Origin: Macrobrachium rosenbergii
Lineage: Eukaryota; Arthropoda; Malacostraca; Decapoda; Palaemonidae
DNA: 64,000 bases
Assembly (NCBI RefSeq): GCF_040412425.1
Contig: NC_089742.1
Coordinates: forward strand, 75,352,125 to 75,416,124
Direction of reading: 5' to 3'
Below are positions 1 through 54,961 of the stretch, piece by piece; the stretch's first letter is position 1, and every line of letters begins with the position of its first letter. The notes below the pieces were generated by a model. The model was not told the origin of the DNA and ran no database searches. It saw only the letters and a list, made by a program, of their open reading frames with translations. Made by a program: the position numbers and the translations under genes.

Positions 1-662
1 CATTTCGTTAGCCTAAAAGAAGTTTTGAGATTTGCTTTTTCGTAAAACCAAGGCACATCATTTGGCACAACAGATCACAATCTTTTAATCATTTTAGCAT
101 TCAGCGAACACATCTTAAAAGAGAAAAACAACAACAACAACAATAACAACTACAGCAACAACACAGAAACCCAACACTTGTTACAAGCGTTTGGTATTCA
201 AACGATTAGTTAATCTCCACATACATCTCCTAAGCAATCGGTGGGCCATCTTCTTATTCTACACGATCCTTGGTCACAGACGATGCAAAAAAGCGCGACT
301 TTTCGCATCTGGTCATAAGCCTCATAAGGCACACTCTTCACCTTCGAAAATTATGCAATGTCAAGAACACTGATTAAGCATACGGATATATCTCATACAA
401 AAATAAAGTGATTTAGACTTTCATCTATCGTCAGCGCAAACAATCACGACTATTTCTAACTAGGTATTATCAGAAGTTTAGCATCCATTGTTCTTCAGCA
501 GCACTAAGCTGATGTGAGATCTAACCGAGAGGTGAATAAGAAACGGAATTTGGCTGTCAGTTCAACATCCTTCTCATCCGAAGTTTTTATGAGCCGCCAG
601 AATGGACCCACTCGCCAACCAGCGTTGCAAGGGCTCTCGCGTCGAAGTCCTTCCACGAGGGC
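1..662 (-). other. Probable 3' untranslated or downstream region
   Basis: This lies directly downstream of the TGA on the minus strand. It contains scattered AAC-rich sequence near 128-170. I see no polyadenylation hexamer on the minus strand and no further convincing exon. Confidence 0.4.
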
Positions 663-41950
<41,288 letters not shown>

Positions 41951-42073
41951 CTGCTTCGGATAAAAAGTCACAGTCAGCAGATAAACTCTACAACGTTCGT
42001 TTCAATAAGCAACGAGTGTGGGCGACTTCGGCAAGCGCTCTTACTGCTAAAAGAAACTTTCTGGATCAAAAGA

Positions 42074-42319
<246 letters not shown>

Positions 42320-43350
42320 CAATGCACTATGTGTGCTTTTATATGTTTATCAGTGTGACGGCAGTGCAACCATTTTTCACGAACTGTATTCAAGTTTATC
42401 CAGTTTCTCTTTGACTGGTTTGTGCTACGTTTAAATGCTATGGTAATAAATTTGGCAACATCTTGAAAAATAATAGTTGTAAATAATCAGAGAGTGTTTA
42501 ACAAAGCAAATTCCTAAAATATATACGGTAAAAAAGAGATTACGTTAGGTAAAAACATACATTTCTGTAATTTGCATTAAGAGTGTTCGCCATAATAGAG
42601 TAATAGGGATGTATTAATATTTTTTACTCTATACAAAACTACGATGCCATTCTGTTAATACATAGTTAATCGCTATCTACGATAGCTATTACACAATAAC
42701 GCAAGCTACCTGCAATTTTGGCAGTATAGGGACATTGAGTGTTTATATTAGAAATGACTTCTGGCTTATTACGCCTGAAACAATAATATTCTGGTTACAG
42801 TGAGCGACAATCGATTTATTTTTCAATTGAAGCCTAGAATAAGGATTATTTTTGCTTTGACTTCTGTCTATCGACATCAGGATACTCTTAACCTAAATAA
42901 GTGATGAATATAATACAGCGCCTCTGAAAATTGCCAAGTTTTCTGAATTTTGCCGTCATTCGGACGGCAAGGATACAAGAGCATACCCAGTCAACGAGAG
43001 TTGCCATTTCCAGTACATTCGCTTCTCACGAGTTTTTGCGGATCAGAATCTCTTTTCAGGTCGATCGAAAGAAGCTCCACTGCTTTATTCTATACCAAGC
43101 TCATATGACTCTGTGATTAAAAAAAAAAGCACGTATTCATATAAAACTGTTGACCTAACTGTGCATAAACATGTATGCGTGTAAGCATGCGCGCACGGAA
43201 ACGTTTCAGAAGGCGATCGCAAGAAGAGGAAATACCAATTCCGAGAGATTGTAATCTTTTCGATTAACAATGACGACGATCACTATAATAAAGACAAGCG
43301 ATTTTTTCTCATATAAAGACATTAACTGGTACGTTCCCCGGAGGGATGAC

Positions 43351-43358
<8 letters not shown>
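42320..43358. other. Nothing recognised
   Basis: Sequence upstream of the PH exons, searched for an earlier coding exon. None could be supported. Confidence 0.45.
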
Positions 43359-44102
<744 letters not shown>

Positions 44103-44204
44103 ATTATTTCACGCTTGCTGTTTTGCCTTCTCATAGATTTTAAAATTGAAAACGGTGGACGGAGAAGGAAGAGAAAGTTTAGAGTGGAGTAAAGATAGAC
44201 ACTA

Positions 44205-45335
44205 GCAGACTTAGACTAAGCAGATGATGCTGTTTTAATCATCAAAACACAACAAGATTTAAAGGCTCGCGTAACGGAAGGCATGACACATCTAGAGGGA
44301 GAGGAAGTCATGAGGACAGAATGCGCACAAAGGGACAAAGTAACATTTTATGGAGAAAGGATTAATGACGGCGAATCTTTCATACATTTAAGAACAATGA
44401 TATCAATTACATTTTCTCTTGACTTGGATTTCAGTGGAAAACTATACAAGTAAAAAATGCACTGAAGTTTCTTCGGCGCGATCGAGTTTTCTGTACAGCG
44501 TATAATGCTGTATGAAACTCTCAGCCACCGCCCATGAAACTCTCAGTCGGGGCCCATGTAACTTTCAGCCATGGCCCATGAAACTCTCAACCGCGTCCCT
44601 TGAAACTTTCAGCAACGGACCGGTGGTGGCTTGTGTTATTGGCACTTATAGCGGTGCCAGACGCACAATCATGGCTAACTTTAACCTTAAATAAAATAAA
44701 GACTACTGAGGCTAGAGGGATGCAATTTGGTATGTTTGATGATTGGTGGGTGGATGATCAACATACCAGTTTGCCGCCCTCTAGCCTCAGTAGTTATGAA
44801 GGCATCAGGGCGGACAGACAAATAGCCAACTCAATAGTTTTCTTTGACAGAAAACTAAAAAGGCAAATCAGTAGAACTTAAACTGCATAAGAGAGTAAGA
44901 TTATGCAAAAGTCTCGTACGATCTGTATGCTATACGTAGTACATGAATCACGGTGTGACACTGAAGCCATACCTAAAATGTTTTGTCCTTTTGAAAATAA
45001 AGCTTTAAGAAGAACAGTAGGTGTCAGATGACTGGACCGATTCGGAAATAAAACCACAAGGGACATTACGGTCTTCCTGAGTAGATGGGATAATGATGAA
45101 GGTGAGATGGAGATGGTCTGGACATGTCCTTCCCACAACCCCTGGAAGAATAGTATTTGACAGAGTGTCAGCTGAGTTCCTGTGGACACCACGACAGTTG
45201 GAAGACACAGACCGGCATGGGCGACAGCCATGAGTAAGGATGGTGGATATGAGTGGAAGTCTGCCTGTGGATGTTGTGCAATAAAGACCTCAAAAGTTCA
45301 AGCAACGATGCAATGCATTGCTTCCCTAAAATAAG
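44205..45335 (+). pseudogene. Non-LTR retrotransposon reverse transcriptase relic, split by another element
   Basis: The piece at 44205-44410 translates as ADDAVLIIKTQQDLKARVTE and GMTHLEGEEVMRTECAQRDK, with a stop where the F/Y of the Y-A-D-D motif would be. After an unrelated insert (44450-44870), 44890-45335 gives fragments of the C-terminal region, including RRTVGVR and LDRFGNKTTRDITVFLSRWD with a following tryptophan-rich GHV-like segment in another frame. It is heavily frameshifted and nonfunctional. The clade is uncertain. Confidence 0.72.
44450..44870. mobile_element. Dispersed noncoding element, copy B
   Basis: It shares TTTCTTCGGCGC, GAGTTTTCTGTACAGCGTAT, TACTGAGGCTAGAGGG and GGTGGGTGGATGATCA with 55279-55668 in the opposite orientation. 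An internal hairpin is formed by CTACTGAGGCTAGAGGGATG and its complement 90 bp later. It interrupts a LINE relic, so it inserted later. Confidence 0.82.
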
Positions 45336-45467
45336 TCACCTTACATATGTATTTTTATTCTTTCTATATTTCCTGCTATATTCTGTTACTCCTTTCAAAT
45401 GAACGCCATATTCTTTGGAAGCCTGAATTTCCAGTCAGTGGCCCCTGTAGCTTCGTTCCATATGAAC

Positions 45468-45724
45468 AAGTTCCTCGTTGGACAAGTCGGTAGAGATCTC
45501 GGCTAGCACTTTGATAGGCCCGAGTTCGAGTTTCCGGGCGGCCAATGAAGAATTAGAGAAATTTATTTCTGGTGATAGAAATACATTTCTCTGTATAATG
45601 TGGTTTGGATTCCACAATAAGCTGTAGGTTGGTTTTTAGCCACGTAAAATAAGTCTAATCCTTCAGGCCAGCCCTAGGAGAGCTGTTAATCAGCTCAGTG
45701 GTCTGGTTAAACTAAGGTATACTT
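45468..45724 (+). mobile_element. tRNA-derived SINE, copy 3, inside the palindrome
   Basis: Same family as 28259. It is flanked by a perfect 12-bp duplication TTCCATATGAAC (45456-45467 and 45725-45736). The right arm of the palindrome has a single uninterrupted version of this target, so the insertion followed the inverted duplication. Confidence 0.93.
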
Positions 45725-45752
45725 TTCCATATGAACAGGAATCCTGTACTAC

Positions 45753-45756
<4 letters not shown>

Positions 45757-45808
<52 letters not shown>
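45757..45808 (+). repeat. (AAT)n tail of the left LINE copy
   Basis: About 52 bp of AAT at the end of the LINE 3' tail. Confidence 0.95.
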
Positions 45809-45809
<1 letters not shown>

Positions 45810-46384
45810 TTTCAACGGCATTTAGCTTGTAGAGAGGCTTCTCTGTTCTTCTTGTTATATTCATCTCGCCTGCAGGCAGGTGGCATGATCAGTTTCTAAA
45901 GGACATGGAAATATAATCTGCTTTCGTTGTTTATTTTACTCTTACGCTTCGACGCACACGCAGGTGGTCATCTAATGAGAGAATGCATGTAATTAAAAGG
46001 TAGACAAGTATTTATGGCAGGAAGGCTGGACTGATGTCTCGGTATTCCGCGCCGGTAGGACGCTGAGTATCGAAAGAGGGAAAGCGTTATCCCGAAGAAG
46101 CATCAACGGAGGTAACCTAAAGATACCCCAACGAAAGAATGAATACCCACCAAGACGTCAGTCCAGCCTTCCTGCTATAAATGCCTGTCCACCTTTTAAT
46201 TTCATAGATTCTCTCATTAGATGACCACCTGTGTGTGCGTCGAAGCGTAAGAGTTAAATAAACAACGAAAGCAGAATATCTTTCCATGTCCTTTAGAAAT
46301 TGATTATACCGCCTACCTGCAGACGAGAAGAATATAATGGGAAGAACAGAGAAGCCTCTCTACAAGCTAAATGCCGTGGAAACA

Positions 46385-46386
<2 letters not shown>

Positions 46387-46428
<42 letters not shown>

Positions 46429-46434
46429 TATTAT

Positions 46435-46498
<64 letters not shown>

Positions 46499-47257
46499 TA
46501 CAGAAGTCCTGTTCATATGGGACAAGCCTACAGGGGCCACGGACTTGAAATTCATACTTCCAAAGAACATGGTTCATTTGAAAGGAGTAACAGAATATAA
46601 TAGGAAATATAGAAACAAGAGACATACATGAGTGAATTATTTTAGGGAAGCAATGCATTGCATTGTTGCTTGGACTTTCGAGGTTTTAATTGCACAACAT
46701 CCGCAGGCAGACTTCCACTGTCCAACGGTGTGGGGAATAAAGGAATTCTGGAAATGAGAAGTCCGACAGCGTGGCACATTTACTGAACCTTGGTGCTTCT
46801 GTTCAGCAAATCTGGTCGCTCTCGGCAGGAAAAGGGAACCAGAGATCAACTGTGATCGCGGAAGTTCTCTGTTAAAATTCAACTTATGGAGCATTAACAA
46901 ACAAGAAACCATCCGTCGATGGTCAGAATCATAATGGCTAGTGCTAGAAAACAGAAACCTACTACCGCGAACCACTCCGTCTAGAAGAGATAAATCTCTG
47001 GCAGAAGCAGACATCCATACCGGATGGAAGTATTATAGTACTGGAAGGACAAATGACATTAAACAAATTGCGTTGATTTTTTCAATGTTATAAAAATATG
47101 AGGCCTTATGTATAATACCTAACTCAAGCACGGCATTTGCTAACACTTTTGTGAGATGTTTCTCAAAAGCAAGATGTGAGTCAAAAGTTACACCAAATAT
47201 AGTCAAAAACCTCAGACTCACCCACTTGAAGGGGAGGGTGGGACGGAAAATTAGCAC
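46387..47257 (-). pseudogene. LINE relic: reverse transcriptase C terminus, 3' tail and (AAT)n
   Basis: The minus strand gives FGVTFDSHLAFEKHLTKVLA (about 47150-47205) and, downstream, DHRRMVSCLLMLHKLNFNRE, NVPRCRTSHFQNSFIPHTVG and QWKSACGCCAIKTSKVQATM ending in TAA near 46642. These match the conserved C-terminal region of many arthropod non-LTR retrotransposon polyproteins. Breaks separate the pieces. The 3' tail runs to the (AAT)n at 46387-46495. Confidence 0.85.
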
Positions 47258-48300
47258 AAGATCTACTAATCAACAGTGTTTTCGTTTTACTGGAGTTCAG
47301 CCCCATGCCCCACCGACTACACTCTTAACTTTCTCCTCTTGCAAACACTTTCAAACTCTTACTAGTGTTTCTCTTCGCTATTCTCCGTCAGCACAGTATC
47401 AGCAGCAAGCGTCAAACATCCAACATCCCATTCACAACTCATTTCCTTTTCCCCCAAACTGTGCACTTACACCCACTGGCCTTTCCTGGCTTTGTGTTTC
47501 ACTTCATCCAGAAGTATGCTGAACAGCCATGGAAACATTACAAACCTGTGTCTCTGACCCAGTTACGCCCCAACCTACATACTCTAACATTAGTTTCATT
47601 TAAACCGTCGCACCTCTCAATAACTTCCTCAAACAAAATCCTACCATACACCTTCCCTGGTATACTAAGTAATATTATACCCTTACAGTTCTTACAGTCG
47701 CTTCTATCACTTTTACTTCTTTATGACACAGTAAAACACTTATTCCTCTCACTCATTCTTTCAGAACCTTTCCCCTCACCTACGGATTCTTTGCATATCC
47801 TGATCAGCAACTCGATCACTTGTATTCCCTTTAACTCGTCGTGTGTCCACATTCTTCGACCTCTCGCCATTCTTACACCCTCAAAAGTCATTTCCACAAG
47901 TATGTCCAACCTTATACTAACCCATTCCACTCTCACATCACTCGGTTCTGCCTCTCCTCTAGCCTCCACGTTCAACAGATCTCCAGTATACCTATTCCCT
48001 CAAGTCAGGACTGCATTCACTTCAGACAGTATCTACATTTGCATCTTCCATTCCGGGATCCTATTGTTCATCAGCCATTCCCTCTGCACTTATTTATTTA
48101 TTCATTTAGTTTTTGGGCAACTTCTTCTTTTCCCTAAAGTTCTTCCCTCTGTTCTTATTTTTTGCTATAGTTTTCCCTTACATTTTCCTGACTACCCTAT
48201 CCTCCCCCTGTATGGCTGCGCATGATCTCATCTCTCATGCAACTGCATCTCAAATGATCTATTTTATTTATTCTTTCACTAAACACTTTATTTCCTCAAC
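47258..48300 (-). pseudogene. RTE-like LINE reverse transcriptase relic
   Basis: Minus-strand fragments include VEWVSIRLDILVEMTFEGVR, MARGRRMWTHDELKGIQVIE, SERMSERNKCFTVS and, in another frame near 47640-47690, DCKNCKGIILLSIPGKVYGR ILFEEVIERC. The last is the conserved N-x-R-G-I-x-L-x-S-I-P-G-K-V segment of RTE-type reverse transcriptases. Many stops and frame changes are present. It may be a separate insertion from the relic at 46387-47257 or a chimera with it; near 47260-47330 a fragment like NSSKTKTLLISRSC belongs to the other lineage. Confidence 0.72.
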
Positions 48301-49388
48301 TTCAACCCAACAGTTATTGCTGTACGTATATGGAAGTGCAAAGTTCATAGAACAAAAGCTAAACTTTCAGAATTCTTGTATATTTGGGTACGATGTCCAC
48401 CGAAACCCTTCTGAGACTCCAAGTAGGAACGAAATGAAGGATTTCTCCTCACCCGCTCAGAATCTCGAACCCGTGTCGGAAGAGCTAGTGAGAGAGTGAG
48501 CGATGGTCAAAGCAGATAAAGACATGCATGAGCAATGGTTGATGCATAAATCTATCGCAGTCAGCCAGAATTAATAAAACTCTACTTGCTGATTTTCTCC
48601 TCACAGCCGCTGGGGTCATTAGCATTCCGGGAGTCTTTCGAAGTGCGCGCGCGTCCAATTTACGCGACAATCATCCTTGAAGCAAACAGAAAAAAGAGAA
48701 AGAAAAAGAAGGAGAAGAAGAAGAAGAAGAAGAAGGGGGAGGATTTTTCAGCAGCTCTATGAATAATTCATGGAAGCCAGCGCGTCATCGCCTTTCCGCT
48801 GGACGGGTTCGCAACCTCTGCCATGGAAGAATTGAGCTGTCATTCTCCCGGCTCATGCTGATCAGCATGTTGTATTCTCTCGGTCATGCTGATTAGTATG
48901 ACGGGGGCGTCGCCTCTTTCGGGCTGCGTCCGTTGTTGTCACCTGTTGCTCCCGCGGGTTTAGGTATGCGAACAGGCATCTCAGCGTCGCATTAGGAACT
49001 TGTAATAACTCAGTAATCGGCCGCGACGCCCGAATCCTAAGTGTCCCGACGACAATAGGTCCCGACTGCTTGCCTTTCAGGGCACAAGTGTCCCCGTGTC
49101 TATTAACCCCTTCGCGGTTGTAATGTTGCTTGATGGATGGTCATTCATGACCTTATGAGGAGATTCTGCAATCCCTTTCTTCTTCTTATGGCCACTCTAT
49201 CTTATGCACCTTTTACCGACGAGTCATTGATGTTTATCTAAACCCCGTTCAATATCGATGAAGCATCTGTCTTTGTTGCGGACGTTTCAGGCGACGAGTG
49301 ATCTGTTGACTAGGACTATGGCACCCAGCTAAATGGCTTCTAGCAATAATGTGTCTTCTATAAGATGTTTAACAGTAAATCAGTTGCC
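48301..49388. other. Nothing recognised
   Basis: A GAA-rich tract at about 48690-48735 and two related GGTCATGCTGAT-type segments at 48850-48900 are the only visible structure. Confidence 0.45.
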
Positions 49389-49403
49389 TTCAAGCTACGC
49401 ATA

Positions 49404-49676
49404 GGTATACCTTAGTTTAACCAGACCACTGAGCTGATTAATAGCTCTCCTAGGGCTGGTCCGAAGGATTAGACTTATTTTACGTGGCTAAGAACCAGTT
49501 GGTTACCTAGCAACGGGACCTACAGCTTATTATGGAATCCGAACCACATGATACCGAGAAATGAATTTCTATCACCAGAAATAAATTCCTCTAATTCTTC
49601 ACTGGCCGGCCGGAGACTCGAACTCGGGCTTAGCTGAGTGCTAGCCGAGAACTCTACCGACTCGTCCAACGAGGAA
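49404..49676 (-). mobile_element. tRNA-derived SINE, copy 4
   Basis: Minus-strand copy with ACTAAGGTATAC tail on the left and GTTCCTCGTTGGACGAGTCG head on the right. It is flanked by TTCAAGCTACGCATA (49389-49403) and TTCAAGCCATGCATA (49677-49691), a 15-bp duplication with two differences. Confidence 0.92.
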
Positions 49677-50049
49677 TTCAAGCCATGCATAAAAATCGTA
49701 GCTGATGTGTTCTCGTGTCAAGCCTTTTTTTTTTTTTTTTTTTTTCTATAAACACGAGATTCTGTCATATCAGTCTCTGAATCTTCATCTGTTTAGAATC
49801 GTGCTCTTCTTCAGATTTTTACCTGCTGTAACAAGGGACCTCTTGACAAGATTTTTCCTTTGAGAAATTTGAGTTTGTTTGTCTTTATAGCGAAGACTTT
49901 TGATTCCCGTTCCCTTCGTGGTTGTTACTTCTGCTTACAGTAACGATAATCTCTGTAATTAGGTAAAGACTAGTAACAGACAGGGTTTGTGACAAATCCT
50001 GATATAGATAAGAACTTCTCGATAGGAGTATTCATAAATACATTAGAAT

Positions 50050-50473
50050 AGAATGAAATATAAAATTTAGGCCTAAGGCCAAGCGCAGGGACCTATGATT
50101 TGCCAAACTTGTGAAAGGAGACACTCCCACATAACACCTTCTGTACGAATAGATCAAGTATGAATTGAATTGAATATAGGATTTAGGCCAAAGGCCAAGC
50201 ACTGGGACCTATGGGGTCATTCAGCGCTGAAAGGGAAATAGACAGTAAGAAGGCTTGAAAGGTGTAACAGGAGGAAAACCTCAAAGCAGTTGCACTACGA
50301 ATCAATTGTTAGGAGTGGGTGGAAAGTAAGATGGAAGAAAGAGAATATGAAAGGAGGTAAAGTTAAAGGAATGAAAGGTATTGCAGCTAGGGGACGAAGG
50401 GACGCTGCAAAGAAGCTTAAGTAATATCTACAGTGCACCACATGAGGTGCACTGACGGTACTACCCTCCTACG
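50050..50473 (+). repeat. 300-bp dispersed repeat, copy f plus a 5' fragment
   Basis: A short 5' piece lies at about 50050-50096 and the complete copy at 50163-50473. The latter shows AGGATTTAGGCCAAAGGCCA, ATGGGGTCATTCAGCGCTGA, GGTGTAACAGGAGGAAAACC, AGGGACGAAGGGACGCTGCA and the CACCACATGAGGTGCACTGA end. Confidence 0.9.
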
Positions 50474-50954
50474 GGAAATAGCATTAAAGAAAACATAAGA
50501 ATACTCACACAAAGGACAGGGAAAATAATACGTCATAAAAAGTGGACCTGGAAATAAGTCCAAGGGTAGCACAGTGTAAGTCAGCCCTCTTCTGTAGTTG
50601 AGAGCAGAAATGCGAGATTATTTTCTTGAAATTTCCCTGCCCTCTCTGCCAAATGCTGTATTCAGGAGCTTCTTCTGTTTCATTACTGCCCCTGTTTTCT
50701 AACGATCATACTTCTTTATTCTTTCTGTAAGAGACAGTCATTTTGATTGCGATCATGTCAATTTCATAGTCACAGAGGGAACCGAAGTTCTTTCAAGAAG
50801 AGTGAGAGCGAGAAGGAAAGATTTGTTGGAAAAATAGCAAAGGATGTTAGGGAATAATTATAAGAGAAAAGAAAAGATATTCCATCACTGACACCGTCGA
50901 CTTGATGGATCTGAACGTTCACTGACATGGCACAGAATTTATTGCTTCGCCTTT

Positions 50955-51017
<63 letters not shown>

Positions 51018-51530
51018 ATGTGAAAGCTCATCACTGAAAGAAGAGAAAGTGAATAAAAAAGGGAAAATGGTAATACTGCAAAACCTATGTCTTTAGTCAG
51101 CCTTTATGAAGGAAGAAATTCCTATTACAAATACGTATACGAGAATCTCTTTCCCTCTCTGAGTATTCACTTATATGTCCTCAATATATGCATACGCGCC
51201 TCACAACTGTAGCCAGGAGATAATGAAAACATTCTATTTAGGGTCTATGGTCGATGAGTTTCTCACCAATGACGTTTTGTTCCTGTGCTTTGAAAACCCG
51301 CAAGATTTACCCGGAGAGTTTTCTGTCGTTACAGTCTCGACTCGCTGTTCTTGCTTCGTCGCGTTCAGCCAAACCCCGTTTTTGGGTTGCCATCATATCT
51401 CCCCTGATACACGGCTTGCGGCACAAAAACAGTGGCATTTTAACAGGACTTCGCCACTTTTCTAGCTTAGAACAGAGTAAGGCTATTGGAACGATAACAG
51501 ACAATAATAATGAAAACTATATAATATATA

Positions 51531-51534
<4 letters not shown>
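50474..51534. other. Unrecognised sequence with a (GA)n run
   Basis: GA run at 50961-51012. Open frames near 51175-51670 lack family resemblance. Confidence 0.45.
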
Positions 51535-51572
<38 letters not shown>

Positions 51573-51711
51573 TATATACATATATATACATACATACATA
51601 CATACATACATGCATACATATACATACATATAATATATATATATATATATACACAAATATATTTATATAGATAGATAAATATATGTATACACATATATAA
51701 TTATATATATA

Positions 51712-51792
<81 letters not shown>

Positions 51793-51794
51793 CA

Positions 51795-51826
<32 letters not shown>

Positions 51827-52309
51827 CTGTATATGTGTAGGTATGTATTTTATGTATATAATTATGGTTCGGAACGAGAAGAGGCCATTTGCAGACTATG
51901 TGAAGCACTGGAAGCAGCCAAGTCTGTACAAAACTTGGAAGAGCATAGGACTGGCTGTGGGAGCCAAAGCTGGTTGTGGCAAATATCATATCTTCTCCAA
52001 GAACCCTCTCCCCCCGCCCCCCTTTCATTTTATCATTACTGGGGGAACAGCTTACTGCTGTTGTTGTTTTAAAACATTACACACACACACATACCCACAC
52101 ACACACACACACATATACACATATATATACATACTAAATTCTTTCACTGTTCAATAATTCATATTTTCTTTTTTTTCATTGTTCAAGATTCTGCAAGTCT
52201 TCACATACTCGCTCTGTCTACAAAGTACTACGTTTTCTTTGGCGAGCATCTCACTATTTGGATACCGTATTTTGAAATTCATTTGCATATATATATGCAT
52301 ACATATATA

Positions 52310-52357
<48 letters not shown>

Positions 52358-52853
52358 AATGGATTTCAAAATAAATAATCAAATGGATTTCAAAATAAAT
52401 AATCAAATGGTAGATGCCCTAAAAATATATATATATATATATATATAATATATATATATATAGATATATATATATATATATATATGTTTTTTTTTGAGAG
52501 CATCTCACCATTTGGATAATTTATTTTGAAATCCATTTGCATACATATATATATATACATACATATAATATATACAGTTTTGTCACTTATACGCACAGAT
52601 GATTTTTTTTGTACTCATGCATATTAAGTCGAAAATATCCCCTTGAAGGAGCTGTGTACAATTAAATGGCCAAGTCCCTGTCGCCTCTGTATCAAAATCA
52701 AAAGACTAAGGTTCGAAATCTGGCATGAGTGGATACACGTATATATAATTTTCTGTGGGTGTGTGTTCTTCCTAAAGTTTGGTGAATATTTGTGGCTTTA
52801 TACATACTCACACACATACATATATATGTATACATAAATAAATAAATAAATAA

Positions 52854-52912
<59 letters not shown>
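51535..52912. repeat. TA/CATA-rich zone with inverted copies of a 45-bp unit
   Basis: TA and ACAT tetranucleotide arrays dominate 51535-51840 and 52285-52912. A segment GAGCATCTCACCATTTGGAT, ATTTTGAAATCCATTTGCAT occurs at 52242-52295 and 52497-52545, and in inverted form at 52355-52420, where part of it is tandemly repeated. Confidence 0.85.
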
Positions 52913-52914
<2 letters not shown>

Positions 52915-53009
52915 GTGCATACATATATAGATATATACATATGTAATGTATTTAATACACTGGTCACTTTCACGAGATATTCATAAGAGTAACAATGAGT
53001 TTTGAGCCC

Positions 53010-53150
53010 TTATTTTCTTACACCTTTGGAGTAAACTTATTACAGAAAGCCTTTGATTCCCGGTGAGAAATAAGTGAAGTCCACTTATTTACTTCTCATT
53101 GGAAATTCAAAGCTTGTGGTAACAAGCATCTCCAGAGAGTGTGAGGAAAT
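53010..53150. repeat. Hairpin-forming inverted repeat
   Basis: CCTTTGATTCCCGGTGAGAA ATAAGTG is followed directly by an imperfect inverted copy (CACTTATTTACTTCTCATTG, AATTCAAAGC). The outer CTTTGGAG and CTCCAGAG blocks also match. Confidence 0.75.
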
Positions 53151-53493
53151 TGAAGAACGAAGAGGTCTTCATAATTAGCAAGACATGCACGTACAAATTT
53201 ATATCATGATGGCCCAAAAAAGAATATTAATGCATATTTTTTTTTAAGATGACTCAATCTGTTGTGCATATTTTTCTAAGATGACTTGACTGGTTGCACT
53301 TTGGTCATTGCTGTGATATGTCGTAAAATGTATCCAAAGATACTTTATTTTCTCAGGTTTTCCCTCTACTTCGTTCTTGGTGGAACTTGACGTCCTTCTT
53401 TCTCTTATCTCTCATTCAAATATTCTCAGGGATTGAATCGACTACGAGCCTGTGCAGGAACGCTGGCGTCGATCCAGGCAACAGTTATGCCCT

Positions 53494-53773
53494 AGTTCCT
53501 TGTTGGAGGAGTCGGTAAAGTTGTCGGCTAGCACTCTGCTAGACCCGAGTTCGAGTCTCCGGCCGGCCAGTGAAGAATTAGAGGAATTTATTTCTGGTGA
53601 CAAAAATTCATTTCTCGGTATAATGTGGTTCGGATTCCACAATAAGCTGTAGGTCCCGTTGCTAGGCAACCAATTGGTTCTTAGCCACGTTAAATAAGTC
53701 TAATCCTTCGGGCCAGCCCTCTCTAGGAGAGCTGTTAATCAGCTCATTGGTCTGGTTAAACTAAGGTATACTT
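53494..53773 (+). mobile_element. tRNA-derived SINE, copy 5
   Basis: Full copy with GAGTTCGAGTCTCCGG box B and the TTAAACTAAGGTATACTT tail. It is flanked by AACAGTTATGCCCT (53480-53493) and AACAGTTATACCCT (53774-53787), a 14-bp duplication with one difference. Confidence 0.93.
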
Positions 53774-53787
53774 AACAGTTATACCCT

Positions 53788-54679
53788 GAGTACTTTTATG
53801 GTTTTCATTTTTTTTTCTGATTTTTGTGTTCTGTCTTTTCTCAAGATTAATTGAAGAATAAGCCCATTGTACTTTACCGTGACAACATCAAATCAAAACA
53901 ACAACAGCAATAATCATAAAAACGATGATAATGCTAATAATGATAGTACATTTCATGGTGCAATGGATATTATTGACTACGAAACACATACAGTAGACCA
54001 AAGAAGGGTGAGATGAAACAACGAGAAGTTATTTTATCTAAATTCCTTGCAACAAAGTTTGAAAACATGCAGAAAGTTTACCTGTGGAGTTAATTTTATA
54101 GAAAATGAAAAAAACCCAACAATGAAAAACGCGGTAAATACTTCTGCAATAGAATATAATTGGAGTAAAATGACAACTATAAGACTTATTTCCAAGACAG
54201 TCATAAAAAGATTTGAATTAACTTGATTTTTCGAAATCCGTCAGAAAAGCGAAACGGAACCAATACAGGAAGAATTGGTTAAAGCATAATACATAAAAAA
54301 ATATAAGATTGAGAAAAACATGATATTCGAGCTTAAGTTTGAATTACGAATTAGAAAATCCTCAAGAAACATTACCGATTTCCGAGAAAGATCGGACAAA
54401 AGAAATTTTCCAGCGAGCTTCTTCACTGTCAGAACCAGATAGAACTACGGAAAGGGAATGATAGAGAGCAGCTCTCTAATTCTCCGTTGTGGTTCTGTAG
54501 ACAAAATGGTTCAGGCTAGAACAAGAACTTGCAAATGGTTCCCAGCTCTAACGCTAATTGGTACGTTTCCAGACAAGTGACTCATTGCCCAGCCGCGTCA
54601 CCGACGACCACTTATGTTGTAACACCTAGTCCCCATCCCACCCCTTTATGTATATTATACACAACACACACACACACAT
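53788..54679. other. Nothing recognised
   Basis: AT-rich with no repeat family or coding signal I can support. Confidence 0.45.

Positions 54680-54961
<282 letters not shown>

Larger units (their letters stand above)
45254..46718. repeat. Large palindrome built from two tail-to-tail LINE ends
   Basis: The left arm, 45254-46043, and right arm, 46147-46718, are inverted copies. From the outside in each has LINE 3' sequence (GTGGAAGTCTGCCTG, ATGCAATGCATTGCTTCCCT, CCTTTCAAATGAAC), an (AAT)n tail, and about 230 bp of other sequence (TTAGCTTGTAGAGAGGCTTC, TTACGCTTCGACGCACAC, AGGAAGGCTGGACTGA). The spacer is about 100 bp. The left arm carries an extra SINE. Confidence 0.9.
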
